DNA of 6,520 nt from Natronomonas sp. (GTDB taxonomy: Archaea > Halobacteriota > Halobacteria > Halobacteriales > Haloarculaceae). The notes under the pieces are model-generated. The model was given only the letters and a program-made list of their open reading frames with translations. It was not told the DNA's origin and searched no databases. This document shows positions 1 through 5,440 of this stretch, in pieces (within the stretch, counting starts at the first letter, position 1; the number at the start of each line of letters is the position of its first letter). The translations under genes and the position numbers were made by a program. The stretch is taken from assembly GCA_007135435.1 (NCBI GenBank), contig SLIW01000292.1, positions 1-6,520 of the forward strand, written 5' to 3'.

Positions 1-600
1 CCGGAATCGTCGGAGCCAGCGGAGCCGGCGGAGCCGGCGGGCCGAGTCGAGAATCACGTCGTCGGTTCGAACCGCGACGCCGTCGACGCCGCCCGGGAGG
101 TCGCCGCTGAACGTGACTTGGATACGTGCGTCCTCTCGACGAGGATCGTGGGCGAGTCGAGAGAGGCGGGCCGGTTCCACGCCGCCGTCGCCGCTGAGGT
201 CCTCGCCACCGGCGATCCGGTCGAACCGCCCGCCGTCCTGCTGTCGGGCGGCGAGACCACCGTCCGGGTGACCGGCGATGGTACCGGCGGTCCGAACCTC
301 GAGTTCACCCTCGCCGCCGGCCTGGACCTGCCCGACGGTGCCGTCGTGGCCGCGGTCGACACCGACGGCAGGGACGGGGCGACCGACGCCGCCGGCGCGA
401 TCCTGGGTCCGGTCGCGGTCGGGGATGTGGACGAGGTTGGGGATGGAGATGGCGCCGGAACGGCCCACGACGACGTCCGTGCGGCCCGCGATGCACTCGC
501 TCGGAACGACAGCTACGCGTACCTCGACGAGCGCGGGGCCCTCCTCCGGACGGGCGCCACCGGGACGAACGTCAACGACCTGCGGGTGCTCGTCGTCTAG
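1..600 (+). CDS. gckA: Glycerate 2-kinase, MOFRL family (C-terminal part, 5' end outside window)
   Basis: The frame is open from base 1, so the start lies to the left; 199 residues are visible of a family usually around 420-450 long. Members phosphorylate D-glycerate to 2-phosphoglycerate with ATP in the cytoplasm, feeding lower glycolysis. The C-terminal MOFRL region is clear: LLSGGETTVRVTGDG (codons from about 238), VDTDGRDGATDAAGAI (about 355-405), then NDSYAYL and TGATGTNVNDLRV just before the stop, which match the family's GGETTV, GTDG-DG and GPTGTNVNDL blocks. The usual GGRNQE motif reads GGPNLE here, so its Arg is Pro, which may matter for activity. Before RVENHVV there is a short (Glu-Pro-Ala)3 run. 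The gene ends tail to tail with the ATPase gene. Family assignment is firm; glycerate as substrate is inferred from the family. Confidence 0.9.
   Translation, partial: PESSEPAEPAEPAGRVENHVVGSNRDAVDAAREVAAERDLDTCVLSTRIVGESREAGRFHAAVAAEVLATGDPVEPPAVLLSGGETTVRVTGDGTGGPNLEFTLAAGLDLPDGAVVAAVDTDGRDGATDAAGAILGPVAVGDVDEVGDGDGAGTAHDDVRAARDALARNDSYAYLDERGALLRTGATGTNVNDLRVLVV
12..38 (+). repeat. Three 9-bp direct repeats encoding Glu-Pro-Ala units
   Basis: GGAGCC(A/G)GC occurs three times in tandem, in frame, giving (Glu-Pro-Ala)3 inside the glycerate kinase. It lies just before the conserved RVENHVV segment, in what is probably a surface linker. Replication slippage at a GC-rich repeat is the simple explanation. 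Confidence 0.7.
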
Positions 601-1817
601 TCCAGACACGCCGCGACGATGCCGAGCATCGCCTCGCCGTGGACCGGCTCGGCGAACAGCGGGACCCGCTTGACGTCCCGCCCCCGGAAGAGCGTCTGGG
701 CGCGCTCGAGGGCGGCCCGCTGGACCTCCCAGCGCCGCCGGCAGAACTCGCAGTGCTCGGTGTCCGGCGCCACGAACCACCCCTCGTCGAAGCCGGTCAC
801 GTCCGCGAGGTCCTCGCTGACGCGGTTGACCACGATCGTCCGCACCGGGATTTCGAAGCCCTCGAGGCGCTCGACCAGGCGTTCGGCCTCGACGACGCTC
901 ATCTCCTCGGGAACGGTGACGACCCGGAAGTCCGTCCGCGACGGATCACGGAACGCCACCCGCAGGCGCTCGATGCGCTCCGAGAGCTCGCGCAGGTCCG
1001 CCATCCCGCGGACGACCTCGTCCCCGTCCGCGCCCCCGAACAGCCCACCCAGGCTCCCGACCATCCCCGAGAGGCGCTCGCGGAAGGCCAGCAGCCGACC
1101 CACCATCGAGTCCATGACGTCGGGGAGCTCGAGGAGGCGAAGCGTGTGGCCAGTCGGTGCCGTGTCGACCACGACCCGCTCGAAGCGGGGGTCGTCCAGG
1201 TACTCCAGCAGGAGCTGGAGCGCCGCCGCCTCGTCGGCCCCCGGCATCGCGCCGCCCGCGAGCGGATGGCCCCCACCGCCGAGGAGCTCACCGAGGCCGC
1301 CCAGGTCGCCGAGGCCGCCCAGGTCGTCGTCCGCGCCCACGTCCGTTCCCATCCCCGTTCCCGCCCCTGTACCCGGTCCCGATCCGGGTCCCGGCCCCGT
1401 TCCCGCTCCGGGTCCCTGTCCCTGTCCCATCCCAGCCCCGTTGGTCGCATCCTCGGCCGAATCCGACGCCTGTCCACTCCCCCGTCCCGCCTCAGCACCA
1501 CCTCCCGTGCCGAACAGACCCTCGGAGGCGGCCTCGGGATCGATCTCGACCGCCCACAGCGGGACGTCCTCCGTGATCCTCGTCGGCGTCGAGGGGATAT
1601 CGACGTCCAGCGTGTCCGACAGCGAGTGGGCGGGGTCGGTCGAGACGACGAGGGTCGCCGTCCCGTCCCGGGCGCTGGCGAGGGCCGTCGCCGCCGCGCA
1701 GGTCGTCTTCCCGACGCCGCCCTTCCCGCCGTAGAGGACGTACTCCGGGGCGTCGACGCCGGCCGGGAGGGCCTCCTCGTCGACCGACTCGACCGGCTCG
1801 ACCTCGAGCTCGCTCAT
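597..1817 (-). CDS. Get3/ArsA-family ATPase with long Gly-rich insert
   Basis: A 406-residue cytoplasmic P-loop ATPase of the ArsA/Get3 (TRC40) family. Visible parts: deviant Walker A GGKGGVGKTT (30-39, signature Lys32, P-loop Lys37), switch I STDPAHSLSD (59-68), switch II VVDTAPTGHTLRLLELP (about 216-232), a CxxC pair (Cys356, Cys359) like the zinc-binding pair at the Get3 dimer interface, and PLFAEPVHG near the end. There is a single ATPase domain, not the tandem pair of bacterial ArsA, and no ars genes lie nearby, so a Get3-like role (handling tail-anchored membrane proteins) is likelier than arsenite export. Residues 104-190 are a low-complexity Gly-rich insert. The start is ATG at 1817, just before MSELEVEPVE; there is no ribosome binding site, which suggests a leaderless mRNA. 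The open frame continues far upstream only because stops are rare at this GC. It converges with gckA, overlapping by four bases. Confidence 0.92.
   Translation of the reverse strand: MSELEVEPVESVDEEALPAGVDAPEYVLYGGKGGVGKTTCAAATALASARDGTATLVVSTDPAHSLSDTLDVDIPSTPTRITEDVPLWAVEIDPEAASEGLFGTGGGAEAGRGSGQASDSAEDATNGAGMGQGQGPGAGTGPGPGSGPGTGAGTGMGTDVGADDDLGGLGDLGGLGELLGGGGHPLAGGAMPGADEAAALQLLLEYLDDPRFERVVVDTAPTGHTLRLLELPDVMDSMVGRLLAFRERLSGMVGSLGGLFGGADGDEVVRGMADLRELSERIERLRVAFRDPSRTDFRVVTVPEEMSVVEAERLVERLEGFEIPVRTIVVNRVSEDLADVTGFDEGWFVAPDTEHCEFCRRRWEVQRAALERAQTLFRGRDVKRVPLFAEPVHGEAMLGIVAACLD
1344..1436 (-). repeat. Hexanucleotide-like repeat coding for alternating Gly-X
   Basis: Within the ATPase gene, codons 128-158 alternate Gly with Met, Gln, Pro, Ala, Thr or Ser. 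At DNA level this is a degenerate run of 6-bp units of the type GGGACC/GGNNCN. The residues sit between the switch I part and the switch II part of the ATPase, where the family usually has a short flexible loop. The tract has probably grown by slippage and is unlikely to fold. Confidence 0.75.
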
Positions 1818-1840
1818 ACGCCAGCGTGGGCGACCGGGCC

Positions 1841-1847
1841 TTGTGTA
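1841..1847 (-). promoter_or_regulatory. Weak TATA-like element for the Get3/ArsA-family gene
   Basis: On the minus strand the bases TACACAA lie 24-30 bases before the ATG at 1817, the spacing expected for a leaderless haloarchaeal mRNA. The match to a TATA box is poor. The better element at 1930-1935 could also be read leftward and would then give a leader of roughly 90 bases. Confidence 0.3.
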
Positions 1848-1921
1848 CCCGTCGATACCGCACACCGACGCGCGTGACGTTGCTACGTCGTCACCTTCCA
1901 ACCCGGGTCCCCCCTCCGTGG

Positions 1922-1935
1922 CCGAACCCTTATAT
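1922..1935 (+). promoter_or_regulatory. BRE/TATA promoter with no convincing gene downstream
   Basis: CCGAACCC (BRE-like) directly followed by TTATAT makes one of the best-looking archaeal core promoters in the window. Read rightward, transcription would begin near 1957. A GTG lies exactly there, but the frame it opens has unconvincing codon use and runs antisense into the aminotransferase gene. The TATA core is nearly symmetric (ATATAA on the other strand), so it may instead serve the ATPase gene to the left; the BRE favours rightward reading. Confidence 0.5.
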
Positions 1936-1956
1936 CCGAAGGCGCGGCCAGACGGC

Positions 1957-2125
1957 GTGGACGACGTCGTCCGTCCGGGGCCGGTGGACGGACGACCGCG
2001 GTTGCATCCAGGTTGTGCCCCGCCCGAGGCGACGTGGACCGCGAGTCCGGCTACGCCCGAGAGGGCCGAGCAGCTGTGTCCACGCGAGCGACGGCCTCGT
2101 TCGCCTGGGAGGCCGGGCCACGGGC
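1957..2125 (+). ncRNA. Possible structured non-coding RNA
   Basis: This is the bulk of a 308-base gap without a convincing protein gene. A good promoter at 1922-1935 points into it; the predicted transcript would start near 1957 and contain the 11-bp hairpin and a second 7-bp stem (2033-2039 with 2078-2084). The right end is arbitrary, set where the aminotransferase gene begins on the other strand. I see no tRNA, SRP RNA, RNase P or C/D-box signature. The call rests only on promoter plus structure and may be wrong. Confidence 0.22.
1966..1996. repeat. Perfect 11-bp inverted repeat (hairpin)
   Basis: GTCGTCCGTCC at 1966-1976 and GGACGGACGAC at 1986-1996 pair perfectly around a 9-base loop. 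The stem is long and GC-rich, so RNA from either strand would fold it. Rightward, it would lie about ten bases into a transcript from the promoter at 1922-1935. Leftward, it would lie in the 3' UTR of the aminotransferase mRNA, about 130 bases past its stop, but no U-run follows it there. A weaker 7-bp pair, CGTGGAC 2033-2039 with GTCCACG 2078-2084, follows to the right. Confidence 0.7.
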
Positions 2126-3232
2126 CTACGAGAAGTAGTCGGCCAGCCGCTGGGCCGCCTCCTCCGCCCGCGGCGTCACGAGCGCGAAGCGGAGCCAGTC
2201 CGCCCGCGACTCCCCGAAGGCGTCGCCGGGCATCCCCGCGACGCCGGCCTCGTCGATGAGCCGCTCGACGTTCGAGAGGGTCCCCGGGAACCCCTCGAAC
2301 CGGGCCATCACGTAGAAGCTCCCGCGGGGCCTGGTGTACTCCGCGCCGGCCTCGTCCAGCGCGTCGCAGAAGGCGTCGATCCGGGCCTCCAGCATGCGTC
2401 GCGTCCCCTCGTAGTAGGACGCCGGCGTCTCGCCCAGCGCCTCGAGCACCGCGAACTGTGCCGGCCGCGAGCCGGCGACGTTGACGAGCATGTGTCGCGT
2501 CCGCACGTCCTCGACGAGCCACTCGGGGTAGACCCCGTAGCCGACGCGGAAGCCGGTGATGGCCATCGACTTCGAGAACGAGTTCGTGACGGCGACGTTC
2601 GGCGAGTCGAACTCGAGGGCGCTGGCGAACGCGCCCTCGTCGTAGACGAGGTGATCGTAGACCTCGTCGGAGACGAACAGCGCGTCGTGGTCCGCGGCGA
2701 TCTCCGCGAGCGCCCGCTTCGTCTCCCGCCCGTAGACGGCGCCGGTCGGGTTGTTCGGGGAGTTGACGACGATGGCGTTCGTCGCCGAGCTCGCGATCTC
2801 CACGACCGCGTCTGGGTCGAGCGTCCCGTCGGGCTCCGCGGCGACCAGCCGGGGCGTCGCCCCGAGCATCTCCGTCCGGTTGTAGTAGTACGGGTAGACC
2901 GGGTCGGTCAGGACGATCTCGTCGCCGTCGAGCGCCGCGAGTCCGCAGGCCATGGCCAGGTAGTTCGCCTCGCCCGCCCCGTTGGTGACCACGACGTTCG
3001 CCATGTCGACGCCACGGCGCTCGGCGATGGCCTCGCGGAGCTCCCCGAGCCCCTCGCTCGGGGGGTACTGGAAGTCGTCGACGTGGAGGTCCGCGTACGC
3101 ACGCAGTCCGGCGCGGAGCGCATCGGGGGACTCCCAGTCCGGGTCGCCCGAGACCATGTCGATGACGTCGTGGTCGGCCCCCGACGCGTACGCCATCAGG
3201 TGAAAGAACACCGGCCGGTCGTACTCGTTCAT
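2126..3232 (-). CDS. PLP-dependent class I/II aminotransferase
   Basis: A 368-residue fold-type I aminotransferase of the aspartate-aminotransferase superfamily, full length. It moves an amino group between an amino acid and a 2-oxo acid using pyridoxal phosphate. Key sites are all present: NSPNNPTG (157-164) with the cofactor-contacting Asn161, SDEVYDHLVY (188-197) with Asp189 for the pyridine nitrogen and Tyr192, NSFSKSMAITGFRVGY (217-232) with the Schiff-base Lys221, and Arg348 in WLRFALVTP, the expected substrate-carboxylate Arg. The substrate cannot be read from the sequence. The start chosen is ATG 3232 (MNEYDRPVFF); an ATG eight codons upstream stays in frame, but the AGGAGG at 3236-3241 would lie inside its coding part. 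It is divergent from cinA with about 190 bases between them, and is followed leftward by the hairpin gap. Confidence 0.93.
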   Translation of the reverse strand: MNEYDRPVFFHLMAYASGADHDVIDMVSGDPDWESPDALRAGLRAYADLHVDDFQYPPSEGLGELREAIAERRGVDMANVVVTNGAGEANYLAMACGLAALDGDEIVLTDPVYPYYYNRTEMLGATPRLVAAEPDGTLDPDAVVEIASSATNAIVVNSPNNPTGAVYGRETKRALAEIAADHDALFVSDEVYDHLVYDEGAFASALEFDSPNVAVTNSFSKSMAITGFRVGYGVYPEWLVEDVRTRHMLVNVAGSRPAQFAVLEALGETPASYYEGTRRMLEARIDAFCDALDEAGAEYTRPRGSFYVMARFEGFPGTLSNVERLIDEAGVAGMPGDAFGESRADWLRFALVTPRAEEAAQRLADYFS

Positions 3233-3235
3233 GCC

Positions 3236-3241
3236 CCTCCT
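3236..3241 (-). promoter_or_regulatory. Ribosome binding site of the aminotransferase gene
   Basis: AGGAGG on the minus strand lies three bases before the ATG at 3232 and decides between the two in-frame ATGs. The spacing is shorter than usual, so the alternative start at 3256 is not fully excluded. Confidence 0.55.
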
Positions 3242-3393
3242 GGTGGGGGCAGCCACGTCCGTCTATCGCTTCGGTCGCGGATGGACGGGTCGGCCGGGAG
3301 TGTGGCCGAGGGTCGCCGGAAGCACCGTCGGATGGGGAGCCGGAAACGCCACCGAATGGGCCGCCGGGACCGCGGCCAGGAGGGCGAATCAGA

Positions 3394-3399
3394 TTCAAG
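3394..3399 (+). promoter_or_regulatory. TATA-like element of the cinA/pncC gene
   Basis: TTCAAG, in the context GATTCAAGG, lies 25-30 bases before the ATG at 3424. No ribosome binding site follows, so the mRNA is probably leaderless. The match is partial but the spacing is right. Confidence 0.45.
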
Positions 3400-3423
3400 G
3401 CACTCGCGGCCGTCGGCCCCGAC

Positions 3424-3924
3424 ATGGCCACGGCGATCGCGGAACGGGTCGGCGAGCGGCTCCGAGCGCGGGGAGAGTACTTGGCGGTCGCCGAGTCCTG
3501 CACCGGCGGCCTCGTCGGCTCGCTCCTCACCGACGTCCCCGGCTCGAGCGACTACTTCGACCGGGGCGTCGTCACCTACAGCTACGACGCGAAGCTGGAG
3601 ACGCTCGCGGTCGACCGGGAGACGCTCGACGCGCACGGCGCGGTGAGCGAGCCCGTCGCCGCACAGATGGCCCGCGGGATCCGCGACACCGCGAACGTCG
3701 CCTGGGGGGTCGCCACGACAGGCGTCGCCGGACCGAGCGGCGGCTCCCCGGACAAGCCGGTGGGGACCGTCTACGTCGGGATCGCCCACGCGGCGGACTG
3801 GGGGACGGGCGAGTCGTGGTCCTCGGTCGAGCGCTACGAGTTCGACGGGTCCCGGACGGAGATCAAGCGCGAGATCGCCGAGCGGGCGCTGGAGGACCTC
3901 GCAGCGGCCGTCGAGGGGACCTGA
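3424..3924 (+). CDS. pncC: CinA C-terminal-domain protein, nicotinamide-nucleotide amidase
   Basis: A 166-residue stand-alone CinA C-terminal domain, the usual length for the single-domain form. Characterised members deamidate nicotinamide mononucleotide to nicotinate mononucleotide, salvaging the pyridine of NAD in the cytoplasm. Family motifs are intact: AESCTGGLVGSLLTDVPGSS (23-42) with conserved Ser25, GVVTYSYDAKLETLAV (48-63) with Tyr52, Tyr54 and Lys57, the HGAVSEPVA block (71-79), and TTGVAGPSGGSPDKPVGTVYVG (98-119). The N-terminal molybdopterin-binding-like half of full-length CinA is absent, as in many archaea. The ATG at 3424 fits the motif spacing and the upstream TATA-like element. 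It is divergent from the aminotransferase and converges on the PHP gene with a 54-base gap in which I see no clear terminator. The activity is inferred from the family. Confidence 0.92.
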   Translation: MATAIAERVGERLRARGEYLAVAESCTGGLVGSLLTDVPGSSDYFDRGVVTYSYDAKLETLAVDRETLDAHGAVSEPVAAQMARGIRDTANVAWGVATTGVAGPSGGSPDKPVGTVYVGIAHAADWGTGESWSSVERYEFDGSRTEIKREIAERALEDLAAAVEGT

Positions 3925-3978
3925 TGCCGGTAGAGGCGCCCGTCGTCGCTCTAACGTCGTCAGGAGACGCTCACAGCC

Positions 3979-4734
3979 TCAGTAGACGCTGACTTCATCG
4001 AACCGGCCGTCGTAGGCGATGTGCTCGGGGTGGGTCGGCTCCGTCCCGGAGAGGAACAGCCGCTCGGCCTTCCCCCAGCTGTTCTCGTAGAAGAGGTGGC
4101 CGAACTCCGCGAGGCACCGGAGGCGGTGGGAGGCGCCCGATCTGTGGTAGACGCCCCGGGGGGCACCCTCGCGGAACGCCTCGACGAGCGCCACGTTCGT
4201 CTCGTACCGCGTCTCGAAGGCCGTCCACACCTCGCCGACCGTCCCGCGGAGGTGGGCGTACGACGACCCGAAGGTCGGGATGTCGAACTCCCTGGCGAGC
4301 TCCCTCGCGCGTTCGTTGTGGCTCTGCCAGTTCTTCGGGTTGTACACCTCGATGCCGTGGATCCGGTCGCCGTGGGCCCGCAGGTCGTGGGCCTCGAGGC
4401 TCACCGTGGCGAACTCCGGATGCGGGGCGAGGACGGTCGCCCCCTGACGGTCGAACTCGGCCATCGCCCCCTCGAGGGTGATGAAGTCCGGGACCGGCTC
4501 GGAGAGCCCGATGGCCAGGACGTGCTTCCGGTTCCGCCAGTCGCCGGTGAACACCTCCCGGCCGGGGACGACGAGCAGGTCGTCGGTGGCGAACCGCTCG
4601 GCGCGGGCCTCCACGTCGGGCAGTCGCGTGAAGTGCGGCGCGTACACCAGCGCGTCCAGGCCGCGGTCCCTGGCGCGTTCGACGACGCGATCGTCGAGGA
4701 CCTTCACGTGCGCGTCGACGCGGAAGTCGTCCAT
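3979..4734 (-). CDS. PHP-like metal-dependent hydrolase with altered metal motifs
   Basis: A 251-residue protein with the PHP (polymerase and histidinol phosphatase) layout, whose members are usually metal-dependent phosphoesterases. Blocks in order: DAHVK (7-11), GLDALVYAPHFTRLPD (25-40), VVPGREVF (55-62, Glu60), KHVLAIGL (70-77, His71), LAPHPEF (102-108, His105), GIEVYNPKN (127-135) and GSSYAHLRGTVGEVW (156-170). Two usual metal ligands differ: the second His of HxH is Lys11, and the Asp of GSDAH is missing (Ser-Ser-Tyr-Ala-His). From memory, close relatives with the same DxHVK start occur across haloarchaea, so the change looks like a subfamily trait and not decay; I cannot check that here. 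The start ATG 4734 sits 25-30 bases from a TATA element; the open frame further upstream runs into the divergent gene. Substrate unknown. Confidence 0.82.
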   Translation of the reverse strand: MDDFRVDAHVKVLDDRVVERARDRGLDALVYAPHFTRLPDVEARAERFATDDLLVVPGREVFTGDWRNRKHVLAIGLSEPVPDFITLEGAMAEFDRQGATVLAPHPEFATVSLEAHDLRAHGDRIHGIEVYNPKNWQSHNERARELAREFDIPTFGSSYAHLRGTVGEVWTAFETRYETNVALVEAFREGAPRGVYHRSGASHRLRCLAEFGHLFYENSWGKAERLFLSGTEPTHPEHIAYDGRFDEVSVY

Positions 4735-4744
4735 ACCGCGGATA

Positions 4745-4758
4745 GCGCCTTCTGGCGC
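4745..4758. repeat. Inverted repeat between TATA box and PHP-like gene start
   Basis: GCGCC (4745-4749) and GGCGC (4754-4758) flank a 4-base centre. The element lies 11-24 bases before the ATG at 4734, between the TATA box and the expected transcription start. That is where a repressor would block polymerase, so it could be an operator. The arms are only five bases and GC-rich, so chance is possible. Confidence 0.4.
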
Positions 4759-4770
4759 GTTATCGGTTTT
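4759..4770 (-). promoter_or_regulatory. Promoter of the PHP-like gene
   Basis: On the minus strand AAAACC (BRE-like, 4765-4770) is followed by GATAAC (4759-4764), 25-30 bases before the ATG at 4734. This fits a leaderless haloarchaeal transcript. It is back to back with the zinc-finger gene promoter. Confidence 0.5.
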
Positions 4771-4777
4771 GATTCGT

Positions 4778-4790
4778 CGGGAACGTTTTT
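4778..4790 (+). promoter_or_regulatory. Promoter of the zinc-finger gene
   Basis: CGGGAAC followed by GTTTTT (4785-4790) lies 26-31 bases before the ATG at 4816, as BRE plus a TATA-like T-run. No ribosome binding site follows, so translation is probably leaderless. The whole two-way control region spans only 81 bases (4735-4815). Confidence 0.5.
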
Positions 4791-4815
4791 CACCCGGGGC
4801 GACCACGGATCGACC

Positions 4816-5124
4816 ATGTGGGAGTGTGCCATCGACGGGTGCGACTACGGCACGGACACGGTGGAGAACCTCCTCGTCCACCAGGCGCAGTCACACGAGC
4901 GCCACCAGTGTGCCGTCTGCGGGACCGTCGTCCCCGACGGCTACTTCGCGATCAGACACGCGTTCTCCGAGCACTCCCGGGCCGAGTACCTCCGGAACTA
5001 CGAGGCGGACACCGACGACATCCGCCTCCGGGAGACCGTCATCGAGGACGTCGAGGAGACCGCGGACATCGAGGCGGTCGTCCAGCAGATCGGCGCCGGG
5101 ACGTCCCACGACGCCGGGGCCTGA
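4816..5124 (+). CDS. Small protein with two C2H2-type zinc fingers
   Basis: A 102-residue protein of unknown role. Two Cys2His2 fingers fill its first half: Cys4-x4-Cys9-x12-His22-x4-His27, then Cys32-x2-Cys35-x12-His48-x4-His53. The spacing matches classical zinc fingers. The second half (about 62-92) is rich in Glu and Asp with regular hydrophobic residues and should form one or two acidic helices, perhaps for dimerising or partner binding. From memory, this type is widespread in haloarchaea as an uncharacterised family. It could bind DNA or RNA, but most of the finger residues are acidic or neutral, so protein binding is as likely. The longer open frame upstream is antisense to the PHP-like gene; ATG 4816 is set by the promoter and by Cys4. 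It is followed by the 22-bp repeat array. Confidence 0.85.
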   Translation: MWECAIDGCDYGTDTVENLLVHQAQSHERHQCAVCGTVVPDGYFAIRHAFSEHSRAEYLRNYEADTDDIRLRETVIEDVEETADIEAVVQQIGAGTSHDAGA

Positions 5125-5177
5125 CGGGGGACGCCGACCCACAGCTGCGAGTCCACCCCGTCTGTCGCGTTCCGTCG

Positions 5178-5418
5178 TGGACGCAGAACCGCTCCTGCTC
5201 GTGCGGAGAACCTCCCCGGTAGTATGCAGAACCGTCTCCGAGCGTATTCAAAGCCACCCCCGAGCGTATGCAGCGCCACCCCCGAGCGTTTACAGAACCG
5301 CCCCCGAGCGTACGTAGAACTACTCCCGAGCGTATGCTGAACCCCTCCCGTCCGTGTGCAGAACTACTCTCGAACGTCGCGTGAACTCCTTCCGAAAATA
5401 TGCCGAACGTCCCCTCGA
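5178..5418. repeat. Array of about eleven degenerate 22-bp direct repeats
   Basis: This array fills most of the 316-base gap between the convergent zinc-finger gene and spt5. The common unit starts CGTATGCAGAACC, continues with a C-rich stretch and ends CCCGAG. Successive units begin at 5221, 5243, 5265, 5287, 5309, 5331, 5353, 5375 and 5397, exactly 22 bases apart; two more to the left (about 5178 and 5200) fit with one base lost. The best conserved are 5243-5330. There are no spacers, so it is not CRISPR, and 22 is not a multiple of three, so it does not encode a peptide repeat. The remaining bases (5125-5177 and 5419-5440) show nothing recognisable. Function unknown; protein binding, transcript ending or simple satellite growth are all possible. 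Confidence 0.85.
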
Positions 5419-5440
5419 ACCCCTCAGCGTCGGGCCGTCC

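Noticed and set aside
62..82. GGTTCGAACC, resembling a tRNA T-arm or internal promoter box
   Set aside because: It lies inside the coding frame of the glycerate kinase (codons for VGSNRD), and no acceptor stem or anticodon arm surrounds it.
597..1817. Arsenite-efflux ATPase ArsA in an ars operon
   Set aside because: There is one ATPase domain only, a Get3-like CxxC pair, and no arsB, arsC, arsD or arsR-like gene beside it.
619..1877. Long plus-strand open frames opposite the ATPase gene
   Set aside because: They have Arg/Pro/Ser-rich translations with no domain and mirror the strong codon bias of the minus-strand gene. They are shadow frames.
1818..3530. Upstream extension of the ATPase reading frame to a 977-residue protein
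   Set aside because: The added part is antisense to or out of frame with the aminotransferase and cinA genes, is Arg/Gly-rich without family motifs, and exists because stops are rare at this GC. The ATPase proper starts at 1817.
1826..3646. A 606-codon plus-strand open frame across the aminotransferase
   Set aside because: It lies antisense to a gene with all its catalytic residues, and its composition is that of a complementary-strand shadow.
4735..4881. N-terminal extension of the PHP-like protein to 300 residues
   Set aside because: It would overlap the start of the zinc-finger gene and both promoters; the conserved part begins at MDDFRVDAH (4734).
5178..5418. CRISPR array
   Set aside because: The 22-bp units abut directly with no spacers, are too degenerate for CRISPR repeats, and no cas gene is nearby.
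5178..5418. Replication origin with ORB-type boxes
   Set aside because: The units do not resemble the archaeal origin recognition box as I know it, and no orc1/cdc6 gene lies in the window.
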